A DNA stretch of 64,000 bases, from positions 620,001 through 684,000 of the forward strand of contig NZ_JOEZ01000016.1 in the NCBI RefSeq assembly GCF_000721175.1, given 5' to 3'. Shown one piece after another: positions 7,527 to 17,398 of this stretch (positions are counted from its first letter, which is position 1; the number at the start of each line of letters is the position of its first letter). This DNA is from Streptomyces anulatus. Lineage in GTDB: Bacteria; Actinomycetota; Actinomycetes; Streptomycetales; Streptomycetaceae. The position numbers were made by a program, and so were the translations under genes. Under the pieces are notes generated by a model. The model was given only the letters and a program-made list of their open reading frames with translations. It did no database searches and was not told the origin of the DNA.

Positions 7527-8078
7527 ATGGCCAGCTCGTCCGCAGCCGCCGCCCCGCGGCGCCGCGCAGGCAGCCCTGCCCCCTCACTGACCGGTCCGGC
7601 CGGCGATGTCCACCCCGTGCCGCGCCGCAGCGCGGCGCCGCCCGCCGCTCTCGAACTGCTCGCCAAGGCCCGCTCCGGCCTCGACGAGGCCGCCGTGCTC
7701 CACGAGCCCAACGAGCGGTACGCCACCGCCCACCTCGCCGCCCTGCGCACCGCGGCGGCCGTGCTGGCCGCTCGCGGCCGCCCCGAGACGAACAAGCGCC
7801 GCCGCGAGCGCATCCGCAGCGCCTGGGAGGTCCTCCCGGAGATAGCACCGGAACTGACCGAATGGAGCGCCCTCTTCGCCTCGGGCGCCCTGCGCCGGGC
7901 CCGCGCCGAGGCCGGTATGCCGGGAGCCGCCAGCGGGCGCGACGCCGACGACCTGCTGCGCGACGCGGCTATGTTCCTGCGCCTGGTGGAACGGCTGCTG
8001 GTGCTCCAGCCGGTGCTCCCGCAGCCACGCCCGGAGCGGCCCGGGGAAGCGCGTCCGGAGCGCCCCGGCGGCGGGTGA
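7527..8078 (+). CDS. SAV_6107-type HEPN domain protein
   Basis: The 183-residue protein has a disordered Ala/Pro N-terminus, then an all-helical core (about residues 40-165) resembling the HEPN family named after S. avermitilis SAV_6107 (recognised from memory). The core contains Arg64-x4-His69 (ERYATAH), matching the Rx4-6H motif that in many HEPN proteins forms a metal-independent RNase site. The C-terminus is Pro/Arg-rich. ATG 7527 is preceded by AGGAGG at 7515-7520. It is divergent from the ABC/YhgE unit and 105 bases ahead of a methyltransferase gene. RNase activity is an inference; no partner nucleotidyltransferase is adjacent, so this is not an obvious toxin-antitoxin pair. Confidence 0.85.
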   Translation: MASSSAAAAPRRRAGSPAPSLTGPAGDVHPVPRRSAAPPAALELLAKARSGLDEAAVLHEPNERYATAHLAALRTAAAVLAARGRPETNKRRRERIRSAWEVLPEIAPELTEWSALFASGALRRARAEAGMPGAASGRDADDLLRDAAMFLRLVERLLVLQPVLPQPRPERPGEARPERPGGG

Positions 8079-8102
8079 CCTCGACGGCGGTGCGAGGCAA
8101 TA

Positions 8103-8129
8103 GGGTGGTGACCGCTCACATCACCACCC
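8103..8129. promoter_or_regulatory. Inverted repeat between HEPN and methyltransferase genes
   Basis: GGGTGGTGA (8103-8111) and TCACCACCC (8121-8129) are perfect 9-base inverted copies with a 9-base spacer. It lies 25 bases after the HEPN stop and 55 bases before the methyltransferase GTG. It could be a terminator hairpin or an operator; the sequence does not decide. Confidence 0.45.
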
Positions 8130-8183
8130 GCACTGTTCACGCTCCGCCGTCCCCGGCGGCACCGTGCCGAGGAGTCATCTGCC

Positions 8184-8942
8184 GTGTCGGACCAGCTGCG
8201 CCCCCGCGCCTCCCTCCGTACCGCCGTGGTCTGGGAGGTCCTCAAGGACGCTCTGGACCGTCAGGTCAAGGCGACCGGCAGGGACGCCCTGGATGTTCTG
8301 GACACCGGTGGCGGCACCGGTAACTTCGCCGTGCCCGCGGCCCGGCTCGGCCACCGGGTCACCGTCGTCGACCCCAGCCCCAACGCGCTCTTCGCGCTGG
8401 AGCGCCGCGCGTCCGAGGCCGGGGTCGCCGACCGGGTCCGGGGAGTCCAGGGCGACATCCTCGGACTGTTCGACGTCGTGGAGCGCGACGGCTTCGACGC
8501 GGTGCTCTGCCACGGCGTCCTGGAGTACGTCGACGAGCCCGCCGAGGGCGTGCGCAACGCGGTCGAGGCGCTGCGTCCCTCCGGTGTGCTCAGCCTGCTG
8601 GCCGCCGGCCTCGGCGGAGCCGTCCTGGCCCGCGCGCTCGCCGGTCACTTCACCGAGGCCCGGCAGGCGCTCACCGACCCGGCCGGCCGCTGGGGCGAGG
8701 GCGACCCGGTGCCCCGCAGGTTCACCGCCGACCAGCTCTCCGACCTGGTCTCCGAGGCCGGTCTGGAGATCGCCGCGGTGCACGGCGTCCGGGTCTTCGC
8801 CGACCTCGTGCCGGGCGGCCTGGTGGACACCGAGCCCGGCGCCGTTGAGGCGCTCCTCAGGCTGGAAGCTGCCGTCGCCGAGCAGCCCGCGTTCCATTCC
8901 GTCGCCACGCAGCTGCACATTCTGGGCGAGAAGCGCCGCTGA
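8184..8942 (+). CDS. Class I SAM-dependent methyltransferase
   Basis: The 252-residue protein has the Rossmann SAM-binding motif I DVLDTGGGTGNFAVPAA (about residues 37-53), motif II VTVVDPSPNAL, and motif IV-like DAVLCHGVLEYVDEP. This is a Methyltransf_11/25-type fold acting in the cytoplasm. The substrate is unknown; the fold is shared by small-molecule, tRNA and protein methyltransferases. GTG 8184 has GAGGAG at 8169-8174. It shares orientation with the HEPN gene upstream and the DUF3040 gene downstream, but hairpins separate all three, so independent transcription is likely. Confidence 0.85.
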   Translation: MSDQLRPRASLRTAVVWEVLKDALDRQVKATGRDALDVLDTGGGTGNFAVPAARLGHRVTVVDPSPNALFALERRASEAGVADRVRGVQGDILGLFDVVERDGFDAVLCHGVLEYVDEPAEGVRNAVEALRPSGVLSLLAAGLGGAVLARALAGHFTEARQALTDPAGRWGEGDPVPRRFTADQLSDLVSEAGLEIAAVHGVRVFADLVPGGLVDTEPGAVEALLRLEAAVAEQPAFHSVATQLHILGEKRR

Positions 8943-8984
8943 TCAGCAACGCAGCTGCGGACGGAGTGGGACTCAGGACCCCCG

Positions 8985-9004
8985 TACGGGGCGTGCGCCC
9001 CGTA
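8985..9004. terminator. Hairpin after methyltransferase gene
   Basis: TACGGGGC (8985-8992) pairs perfectly with GCCCCGTA (8997-9004) around a GTGC loop, 42 bases past the methyltransferase stop. It is a compact stem consistent with an intrinsic terminator. Confidence 0.5.
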
Positions 9005-9110
9005 TGATCGAGTGACACCATCCGGCATGGCGGATCGGTCGTCGGGGAATCTACGCCTCAGCAGCCGAGCCGACACAGCGGTCCGGACTGGCTGAACGCT
9101 AGAGGGCGGG

Positions 9111-9139
9111 TTTCACGGGGGCGAATCCCTGCCTATCCT
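9111..9139 (+). promoter_or_regulatory. Candidate promoter of the DUF3040 gene
   Basis: TTTCAC (9111-9116) and TATCCT (9134-9139) are 17 bases apart, close to a vegetative -35/-10 pair, and lie about 50 bases upstream of the DUF3040 start. Confidence 0.4.
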
Positions 9140-9189
9140 GGAAGGGCCGCATACCGGTCGCCCCCGCGGCCGACGACGAGGAGGATCCC

Positions 9190-9594
9190 GTGCCGCTCTC
9201 GGAGCACGAGCAGCGCATGCTCGAGCAGATGGAGCGAGCGCTGTACGCCGAAGATCCCAAGTTCGCGACAGCGCTCGAGGGAAGCGGACTGCGTACGTAC
9301 ACCCGGAAAAGGGTCTATCAGGCGGTCGCTGGCTTCCTGGTGGGTATCGCGCTCCTCATGGCCGGAATGGTCGCCCAGCAGATCTGGATCAGCGTGGTGG
9401 GGTTCCTCGTCATGCTCGGCTGTGCCGTGCTCGCGGTCACCGGATGGCGCAAAGCGCCCAAGCCCGGTGAACAACAGCCTGCCGCCGCGGACAGCGGGGA
9501 CAGCGGTGCACGCCGCCGACCGAGACAACGCCGGTCGATGATGAACCGCATCGAACAGCGGTGGCAGCGCCGCCGCGACGAACAGGGCCAGTAG
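9190..9594 (+). CDS. DUF3040 family membrane protein
   Basis: The 134-residue product starts with the DUF3040 signature (PLSEHEQRMLEQMERALYAEDP), followed by two adjacent membrane helices (about residues 44-62 and 65-83) and a basic C-terminal tail rich in Arg. This small family is common in actinobacteria near division genes; its role is not established. GTG 9190 is preceded by GAGGAGGA at 9177-9184. A strong hairpin follows the stop. Confidence 0.88.
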   Translation: MPLSEHEQRMLEQMERALYAEDPKFATALEGSGLRTYTRKRVYQAVAGFLVGIALLMAGMVAQQIWISVVGFLVMLGCAVLAVTGWRKAPKPGEQQPAAADSGDSGARRRPRQRRSMMNRIEQRWQRRRDEQGQ

Positions 9595-9651
9595 ACGCCT
9601 CGGGCCTGTTGTTCTTCACAGGACCGTGCGACGGCACGACGTATGACACCG

Positions 9652-9696
9652 ATGGGTGAGGGGCGGCCGCGTTCTCCGCGGCCGCCCCTCACCCAT
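9652..9696. terminator. Strong bidirectional terminator hairpin
   Basis: A perfect 20-base-pair stem (9652-9671 with 9677-9696) closes a 5-base loop, TTCTC. It lies between the convergent DUF3040 (plus) and transglutaminase (minus) genes and can serve both. Confidence 0.8.
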
Positions 9697-9748
9697 GTGC
9701 GCGCCACCCCGCGGGGGTGACCTCTCGTACGACGACCGCCCGGCAGCC

Positions 9749-12166
9749 TCAGCCGTGCTGGCGCGCGAGGCGGCGCAGCCGGGCCGTCCAGCGACCCGCT
9801 CCCGGACGGGCCGCCCAGCGCTCCGCGATCCCTGCCCGACGCTCCGTGAGAGCCCACACCACCCGGACGGACGAGCGGGGCAGCAGCGTCGCCCGCAGCC
9901 GGGCGCCGCGGCCCGCCGATGCCCGCAGACCTGCCCGTACCGCCAGCGCGTCCTCGGCCAGTCCGGCCCCGGGGCGCGGCTCGGGCGCGTACAGCACCTG
10001 CTCCACCGAGCCCGCGATCCGGTGCACGGCCTCGGTCGCGGGGGTGTCGAGCCGGCCCAGCCGCACGATCCTGGCCGCCGCCTTCCGGGGCGTCAGCGAC
10101 TCGTCAGGACCGATGCCGTGGTCCCAGGCCGCATCGGTGATCTCCTGCCAGGCAGCCAGCGTCCGCGCGGCGGCGTCCGCGGGAGTCCGGCCGCCGGAGC
10201 CCAGCCGGCGGTTTCTCGTCCGGGTCCGCCACAGCAGCGGGGACAACGGCAGCACCAGCACCAGGACCGCCGCGAGGATCACCAGCAGCACCGTGCCGGC
10301 CGGGGTGCCCCGGTCGGTCGGCAGCGCCGCTCCCGGCTCCTGCGAGGGCCCGCACCCGCCTTCCTGGCGCAACTGCGGCGGGCAGCTGTCATCGGCGGAG
10401 GGTGCGGCCGACGGTGCGGCCGAGGTGTCCGCGGAGGGCTGGGCCGCGTCGCTCGCGCTGTCCGTGGGGACCTCGGGCCGGGTGTACGAGGGAGCGCTGC
10501 CCCGGCTCGGGGTGGGCTCGAACCGGGTCCACCCGACCCCCTCGAAATACAGCTCGGGCCAGGCGTGCGCGTCGCGCAGCCCGACCGAGGTCGCCCCGTT
10601 CGACTTCATGGTCCCCGGAGTGAAGCCCACCGCGACCCGGGCCGGAATGCCCAGCGTCCGGGCCATCGCGGCCATCGAGAACGAGAAGTGGACGCAGAAG
10701 CCCTCCTTGTCGCGGAGGAACCGTGCGATGGCGGACGACCCGGTCCCCGAGGTGACCGTCGTGTCGTACGTGAAGCCGCCGTCGGAGGCGAACCAGTCCT
10801 GGAGCTTGACGGCCTGCTCGTAGGCGTTGGACGAGCCTTCGGTGACCTGCTCGGCGGTCTTGGCGACCACGCCCGGCAGCGAGCCGGGGATCCGGGTGTA
10901 CTCGCGGACCAGCTCCTCCGGCGGCGAACCCGCGGCCGCGAGCTGGTCCGCCGTGGGCTCGACGACGAGGCTGCCGACCTCGTACTGCGCGCCGCGCGTG
11001 GTCTGCCCGTCGTCCCCGACCAGGGTGCGGCCCTCGGGCTCGTACCGCCAGCGGCCGCCGACGCGGATCTCGCTCGCCGGGTAGGGGAGGGGCAGGTAGG
11101 TCTGCTGGTAGGAGCGCGAGGCGGAGATGTTCGTCCGGACCTCGGTGACGGCGACGTCCCCGCTCAGCCCGGTCGGCTGCGGGAGACGGTCGGGCACGTC
11201 CGTCAGCCGGCGGGTGGAGGAACGCCACTCACTGCCGTTGAACTCGTCCAGGGCCAGGATCCGCAGATAGAGGCTCTGCGGGTCCTCGATGTTGCTGCGG
11301 TACGTCATCACCTCCCGGTTGTCCGGCTGGTTGAGGTTGTTCTGGAGCGACACCAGCGGATTCACCGCGGAGATGGTGCCGCCGCCGCTGCCCCTGCCGT
11401 TCCCCGGACCGCTGCCGCCCAGCAGTCCGCTGTCCAGGGCGGGCAGGGCCAGGGGGGCCACCAGGGCGATGCCGAGCGCCAGCACGCCGATCCGCCGCCC
11501 GGTGCGGACGGGGGAGGAGCCGCCGCTCGCACCGGCCAGCCCGTCGGCCAGACCGCCCGCGTTCCGCGCGGCGCCGCCGAAGACGCGGCCCCACTGGGAG
11601 AGCCGGTCCCGGCCCTCCGCCAGCAGGAGCAGCAGATAGCCGGAGGCGGCCAGCAGGAACCACAGCCAGCTCGCTCCGCCGTCGGAGAGACCGGCCGCGA
11701 CCGAGTACAGGGCGAGCAGCGGCAGGCCGGCCGGGGCCGCGCTGCGGAAGGTCACCGCCAGCGCGTCCACCGCGAGACCGATCAGGACCACCCCGCCGAT
11801 CACCATCAGCCTGATGCCGTCGGTCATCGGGGCCGGGGTGGAGTACGTGCCGACGTCCTCCCCGCCCGCCACCAGCAGCTCGCCGAGCCGCATGACGGCC
11901 GCCGGGCCGGGCAGCACCCCGAACAGGGCCTGTTCCCGGGCGAACGTCAGTGTCAGCAGCAGCAGGGTGACCAGCGTCTGCACGGCGATGGTCAGCGTCC
12001 GTGCCAGCGGTACCCGGCGCGCGATGGCGCCCACCCCGCTCTGGACGCCGAGCAGCACCGCCGCCTGCATCAGCCAGCCGACCCCCTCCACCAGCGGGAT
12101 CAGCGACCCCGCCGTCAGCAGTGTCGCCGCATAGGCGCACAGCGCCAGCCTGGCCCGCCCGCTCAT
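9749..12166 (-). CDS. Transglutaminase-like membrane protein (TgpA type)
   Basis: The 805-residue protein has about seven N-terminal membrane segments, an extracytoplasmic region with a transglutaminase-like core, one later membrane segment near residue 655 and a cytoplasmic tail (DUF4129-like). The core contains the thiol-protease-fold triad region: Cys in GFCVHFSFSMAAMAR and His in DAHAWPEL, with a following acidic strand. Together with MoxR and DUF58 genes this is a widespread bacterial module thought to act in envelope protein quality control or wall maturation; substrates are unknown. ATG 12166 overlaps the TGA of the DUF58 gene (ATGA) and has a G-run ribosome site; ATG 12172 is an alternative. 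Confidence 0.9.
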   Translation of the reverse strand: MSGRARLALCAYAATLLTAGSLIPLVEGVGWLMQAAVLLGVQSGVGAIARRVPLARTLTIAVQTLVTLLLLTLTFAREQALFGVLPGPAAVMRLGELLVAGGEDVGTYSTPAPMTDGIRLMVIGGVVLIGLAVDALAVTFRSAAPAGLPLLALYSVAAGLSDGGASWLWFLLAASGYLLLLLAEGRDRLSQWGRVFGGAARNAGGLADGLAGASGGSSPVRTGRRIGVLALGIALVAPLALPALDSGLLGGSGPGNGRGSGGGTISAVNPLVSLQNNLNQPDNREVMTYRSNIEDPQSLYLRILALDEFNGSEWRSSTRRLTDVPDRLPQPTGLSGDVAVTEVRTNISASRSYQQTYLPLPYPASEIRVGGRWRYEPEGRTLVGDDGQTTRGAQYEVGSLVVEPTADQLAAAGSPPEELVREYTRIPGSLPGVVAKTAEQVTEGSSNAYEQAVKLQDWFASDGGFTYDTTVTSGTGSSAIARFLRDKEGFCVHFSFSMAAMARTLGIPARVAVGFTPGTMKSNGATSVGLRDAHAWPELYFEGVGWTRFEPTPSRGSAPSYTRPEVPTDSASDAAQPSADTSAAPSAAPSADDSCPPQLRQEGGCGPSQEPGAALPTDRGTPAGTVLLVILAAVLVLVLPLSPLLWRTRTRNRRLGSGGRTPADAAARTLAAWQEITDAAWDHGIGPDESLTPRKAAARIVRLGRLDTPATEAVHRIAGSVEQVLYAPEPRPGAGLAEDALAVRAGLRASAGRGARLRATLLPRSSVRVVWALTERRAGIAERWAARPGAGRWTARLRRLARQHG

Positions 12167-13529
12167 GACCATCCCCCCGCGAAACCTGTCGTACCACCGC
12201 TCGGGGCGGAGGAACCATCCGTGCGCATCCGGCCCGCCAGCTGCCACAGGGCGGGCAGCTCGGCCCCCGGCTCCACGGGCACCGCGATCCAGCCCGACTC
12301 GCGCAGCCGGCGAAGCCGCTCCTCGCCCCGTCCCGTCGCGGTCTCGTCGCCGGCCCAGGCGGCGCTGTCCAGGACGAAGGCGAGCCCCGCGCCGGCGCGT
12401 TGCCGCATCCGGGCCGCGACCGCGGCCTGTTCCTCGTCCAGATCGCCGAAGAAGGCGATGAGCAGCCCTTCGTTGCCGCCGCGCAGCACGTCATGGGCGC
12501 GGGAGAGGCCCCCGCCGTCGGAATGGCCGACCACCGCGAGCGTGTCGAGCATCAGCCCCGCCGAGTCCGCGGACTCCTGGGTCGAACCCGCGAATCCGCC
12601 GGACCCCTCGCCCGGCACCGCGTTCCCGTCGTCGGTGAGCAGCCGTACGGCGAAGCCGCGCTCCAGCATGTGCACCAGTGCGGAGGCCGCCCCCGAGACC
12701 GCCCACTCGAACGCCGAGTCGGGCCCGGCGCCCTGGTAGCCGATCCGCCGGGTGTCCAGCAGGACCGTGCACCTGGCGCGCTGCGGCTGTTCCTCCCGGC
12801 GCACCATCAGCTCGCCATGGCGCGCGGTGGAGCGCCAGTGGACCCGGCGCAGGTCGTCGCCGTGCCGGTAGCCGCGCGGAATGATGTCGTCCTCGCCGGC
12901 GAGGGCGAGCGATCGCTGCCGTCCGTCGCCGTAACCGGAGGCCTCGCCCGCCAGCCGCAGCGCGGGCAGCGGAACCGTGCGCGGGATGACGACGAGGGTG
13001 TCGTACGCGCTGAAGGAGCGGGTCAGCTCGCACATCCCGAACGGGTCGCTGAGCCGCAGCTGCAACGGGCCCAGCGGGTAGCGGCCGCGCAGGTCGGAGC
13101 GGACCCGGTAGGACACCTCGCGCCGCCCGCCCGCCTCCACCCGGTCCAGGACGAAGCGGGGGCGCGGGCCCAGCACGTACGGAACGCGGTCCTGGAGCAT
13201 GAGCAGACCGGTGGGCAGCCGGGAGACGTTCTCCATCCGCAGGTGCACCCGGGCCTCCGCACCCGCGGGCACCCGGGACGGCGAGAGCCGCCGGGTGCCC
13301 GTCACCCGGTAGCGGGTGCGGTAGAGCACGGTGACGCAGACCAGGGGCAGCACGGCCAGCAGCAGTCCGACCCGCAGCAGGTCACCCTGGCCCAGCACGT
13401 ACGCGCAGACGGCGGCGGCAAGCCCGGCGGCCAGGAACGAGCGTCCCCGGGTGGTCAGTCCGCCCAGGGCCGCCCGGGCGCCGCCCTTGCTCTCGCCGTC
13501 CTCCACGGCGCCGGGCTCGCCGGCCGCCA

Positions 13530-13530
<1 letters not shown>
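12163..13530 (-). CDS. DUF58 domain protein
   Basis: The 455-residue protein has two N-terminal membrane helices (about residues 32-48 and 53-70), a beta-rich region, then the DUF58 signature GDDLRRVHWRSTAR around residue 225. A von Willebrand factor A-like C-terminal part follows (CTVLLDTRRI, then LLIAFFGDLDEE). DUF58 proteins sit with MoxR ATPases and transglutaminases; a chaperone-like role has been proposed. The start ATG 13530 shares a base with the TGA of the MoxR gene (TGATG); a GTG at 13533 is an alternative. The stop overlaps the start of the transglutaminase gene, so the three genes are translationally coupled. Confidence 0.9.
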
Positions 13531-14579
<1,049 letters not shown>

Positions 14580-14831
14580 CCGGCCCTCCTCGGCCCTTTT
14601 GCGCAGGGGCCGTCGCGCGTACCCACGCGGCCCACCCCGAAAAAAATCGGACACTCCTCCGGAAGGCCCGGGGATGTCACACCCGCATTCTTGTTGCCGT
14701 TACCGCTTCGTGTCACTCGCCTGTGGATAAGTGGGTGTGAAAAGTCAGCTTCTGTCACGATTTCGGCACCGCGAGTCACGGTATTGGGTGTGTGAGGTGG
14801 AGCAGAGGGCCGGGAAGTGAGGGGGATGCGT

Positions 14832-15395
14832 TCAGGAATCGGAGTGGATCTCGCGCAGCAGACCGGTGGTCACGTCGAACACGAACCCGCGCACGTCGTC
14901 GGTGTGCAGCAGGAACGGAGAGGTGCGCACCCGCTGCATCGACTGGCGTACGTCCTGGTCGGCGTCCGAGTAGGCCTCCACGGCCCAGACCGGACGCTGC
15001 CCCACCTCGCGCTCCAGCTCCTGCCGGAAGTCCTCGGTGAGGGACTCCAGGCCGCAGTTGGTGTGGTGGATGAGGATCACACTGCGGGTGCCGAGCGCCC
15101 GCTGGCTGATGGTCAGCGAGCGGATCACGTCGTCGGTGACCACGCCGCCCGCGTTGCGGATGGTGTGGCAGTCGCCGAGCTCCAGGCCGAGCGCGGCGTG
15201 CAGGTCGAGACGGGCGTCCATGCAGGCGACCACGGCCACCTGGAGGACGGGGCGCGCGTCCATGCCCGGATCGCTGAATTCCTTCGCGTACCCGGCGTTC
15301 AGCGCGACGAGCCGGTCGGTGACCTGGCCCCCCTCGCGGACCGCGGCGGTGGGCGTCACGGATTCGGTGGCGGAGGAGTGAGCGGAAGTCGACAT
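14832..15395 (-). CDS. Beta-class carbonic anhydrase
   Basis: The 187-residue protein has the beta-carbonic anhydrase zinc ligands Cys58 (ACMDARLD), His111 and Cys114 (IHHTNCGL), and the Asp60-Arg62 dyad. It interconverts CO2 and bicarbonate in the cytoplasm. Length fits the short actinobacterial form. ATG 15395 is the best start by homology; the GGGAAGG upstream is rather far, so translation initiation may be weak or the mRNA nearly leaderless. It is transcribed divergently from rsmH, which heads the dcw cluster. Confidence 0.92.
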   Translation of the reverse strand: MSTSAHSSATESVTPTAAVREGGQVTDRLVALNAGYAKEFSDPGMDARPVLQVAVVACMDARLDLHAALGLELGDCHTIRNAGGVVTDDVIRSLTISQRALGTRSVILIHHTNCGLESLTEDFRQELEREVGQRPVWAVEAYSDADQDVRQSMQRVRTSPFLLHTDDVRGFVFDVTTGLLREIHSDS

Positions 15396-15827
15396 GGATA
15401 CGACGTTAACCTTCCCACCTGGCCCGGACGTGCTGTGAGAGCGGACAAAGAACGTCAACGCGACTTGTTGTGAGCTAACCCACAGGGCCAGGGGGATGCG
15501 CCTGTTCGAGTGGGTTCACCGCATCCGTACGGGTGGAGCGACGCGCTGCGCCGTTCGTTGATCGCGCATCGATCGAATGGCAGGGTGGACTAAAGTAACG
15601 CGAAGCCACCACCCGCCTCCGTACCCGACCCACTGCACCGTCGCACCCCCTGCACCTCCTGCATATTCCGTATTTCCCCCGTGATGTGCGGCGTACGTGC
15701 GACCCGGCCCTCTCCCGCTCTCGGTCGGCCGACGCCTCTTCCCCGGCGCCGGCGGACCTCCCCTTCAGGGCGGGCGGGGACCAGGACGTACGTGCCGGCC
15801 GCGCGGGACAGAGCCTGAGAGGGCGCA
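15396..15827. other. Gene-free region upstream of the dcw cluster
   Basis: 432 bases separate the divergent carbonic anhydrase gene and rsmH. I see no mraZ gene or other protein-coding frame here, although mraZ precedes rsmH in many bacteria. The stretch must hold the dcw promoter(s), but I could not identify a convincing -35/-10 pair. Confidence 0.6.
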
Positions 15828-16793
15828 TTGAGCCAGACCCGACACGTCCCGGTGATGCTCCAGAGGTGTCTGGACCTGTTGGCCCCGGCTCTCCAGGACC
15901 CGGCCGACCCGGAGCCCGTGGTCGTCGACTGCACCCTCGGCCTCGGCGGTCACAGCGAGGCGCTGCTCGCCTCCTTCCCCACCGCCCGGCTGATCGCCCT
16001 GGACCGCGACAAGGAGGCGCTCCGCCTCTCCGGCGAGCGGCTCGCCCCCTACGGCGACCGGGCCACCCTCGTCCACGCGGTCTACGACGAGCTCCCCGAG
16101 GTCCTCGAACGGCTCGGCATCCCGAAGGTCCAGGGCATCCTCTTCGACCTCGGCGTCTCCTCCATGCAACTGGACGAGGCCGACCGCGGGTTCGCGTACG
16201 CCCAGGACGCCCCGCTCGACATGCGCATGGACCAGTCCACCGGCATGGGCGCCGCCGAGGTGCTCAACACCTACCCGCCCGGCGAACTGGTCCGTATCCT
16301 GCGCGCGTACGGCGAGGAGAAGCAGGCCAAGCGGATCGTCTCCGCCGTCGTGCGCGAGCGCGAGAAGGAGCCGTTCAGCAACAGCGCACGGCTCGTCGAG
16401 CTGATCCGCGACGCGCTGCCGCAGGCCGCCAAGCGCACCGGCGGCAACCCCGCCAAGCGGACCTTCCAGGCCCTGCGCATCGAGGTCAACGGCGAGCTGA
16501 GCGTCCTGGAGCGGGCCATTCCGGCCGCCGTCCAGTGCCTCGCCGTCGGTGGCCGCATCGCGGTGCTCTCCTACCACTCGCTGGAGGACCGGCTGGTCAA
16601 GCAGGTCTTCGCGGCGGGCGCCGCCAACACGGCGCCCCCCGGACTGCCCGTCGTCCCCGAGCGCTACCAGCCCCGGCTGAAGCAGCTCACCCGGGGCGCC
16701 GAGCTGCCCACCGAGGAGGAGGTCGCCGAGAACCGGCGCGCCGCCCCCGCCCGGCTGCGCGGCGCCCAGCGCATCCGCGAGGAGGAGCGATGA
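15828..16793 (+). CDS. rsmH: 16S rRNA (cytosine-N4)-methyltransferase RsmH (MraW)
   Basis: The 321-residue protein begins with [17 protein letters not shown] and has the SAM motif [35 protein letters not shown] and the C-terminal [17 protein letters not shown], all diagnostic of RsmH. It N4-methylates C1402 of 16S rRNA in the decoding centre. The start is TTG 15828, the only candidate at the conserved N-terminus, with GAGAGG at 15816-15821. It is the first gene of the dcw cluster; its stop overlaps a 14-codon micro-ORF that leads to ftsL. Confidence 0.95.
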   Translation: MSQTRHVPVMLQRCLDLLAPALQDPADPEPVVVDCTLGLGGHSEALLASFPTARLIALDRDKEALRLSGERLAPYGDRATLVHAVYDELPEVLERLGIPKVQGILFDLGVSSMQLDEADRGFAYAQDAPLDMRMDQSTGMGAAEVLNTYPPGELVRILRAYGEEKQAKRIVSAVVREREKEPFSNSARLVELIRDALPQAAKRTGGNPAKRTFQALRIEVNGELSVLERAIPAAVQCLAVGGRIAVLSYHSLEDRLVKQVFAAGAANTAPPGLPVVPERYQPRLKQLTRGAELPTEEEVAENRRAAPARLRGAQRIREEER

Positions 16794-16834
16794 CCACCGG
16801 GGCCGGGCACCGCACCAGGGGAGCCGTGGGGTGA
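16790..16834 (+). CDS. 14-residue micro-ORF linking rsmH and ftsL
   Basis: ATG 16790 overlaps the rsmH stop (ATGA), has GGAGG at 16781-16785, and reads [14 protein letters not shown]. Its TGA (16832-16834) overlaps the GTG of ftsL (GTGA). It could be a leader peptide that hands ribosomes from rsmH to ftsL. Overlaps on both sides and a good ribosome site support translation, but no product is known and it may be fortuitous. Confidence 0.35.
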   Translation: MTTGAGHRTRGAVG

Positions 16835-17394
16835 ACAAACCGGCCGCACCGCTGAAGGGGCGGGCCGCACGGCTCGCCCGGCTGATGCCGTCCACCGGGC
16901 CCAGCACCGCGGCCCGCACCCCCTTCGTCCTGCTGGTCGTCCTGCTCCTGGGCGGCGGTCTCATCACCCTGCTCCTGCTGAACTCCGCCCTCAACGAAGG
17001 ATCGTTCAGGCTCAGTGAGCTGAAGCGGGACACCACCGAGCTCACCGACGAGCAGCAGGCCCTCCAGCGCGACGTCGACAGCCGCTCACAGCCCGACGCC
17101 CTGGAACGCCGGGCCCGGGAGCTGGGCATGGTCCCCGGCGGCAGCCCCGCCTTCCTGAACCCCGACGGCACGGTCCGCGGCGTCCCCACCGAGGCCACCG
17201 CCCCGCCGGCGCCGAGCCCCAGCGCCTCGGCCGACGTCGCCCCGGACCCCGAGGCCACCGCGGACCCCGGCACTCCCGCCGTCGGGGCCTCGGCCGGATC
17301 CACCGGTTCCGCGTCGCCCTCCGGATCCGTACCCGCGACCGAGCCCGCCCCCGCGGCGGAGAACAGCCCGCCCCCGACGAGCCCCGGCAGGTGA
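16831..17394 (+). CDS. ftsL: Cell division protein FtsL
   Basis: The 187-residue protein shows FtsL layout by structure and position: a basic cytoplasmic N-terminus, one membrane helix (about residues 32-50), an extracytoplasmic coiled coil with LSELKRDTTELTDEQQALQR, and a Pro/Ala/Ser-rich tail from about residue 110. FtsL recruits FtsQ (DivIB)/FtsB-type partners and controls septal FtsW-FtsI activity. GTG 16831 has AGGGGAG at 16817-16823. It lies between rsmH and ftsI, its canonical place. Sequence conservation in this family is low, so the call leans on context. Confidence 0.9.
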   Translation: MNKPAAPLKGRAARLARLMPSTGPSTAARTPFVLLVVLLLGGGLITLLLLNSALNEGSFRLSELKRDTTELTDEQQALQRDVDSRSQPDALERRARELGMVPGGSPAFLNPDGTVRGVPTEATAPPAPSPSASADVAPDPEATADPGTPAVGASAGSTGSASPSGSVPATEPAPAAENSPPPTSPGR

Positions 17395-17398
17395 CGCA

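Noticed and set aside
7527..8942. HEPN plus methyltransferase considered as a toxin-antitoxin or defence pair
   Set aside because: Hairpin between the genes, no MNT or mobile signatures, and a stable core-genome setting.
9656..12739. 1027-codon open frame opposite the transglutaminase and DUF58 genes
   Set aside because: Arg/Gln/Pro-rich shadow of real genes; no ribosome site or motif.
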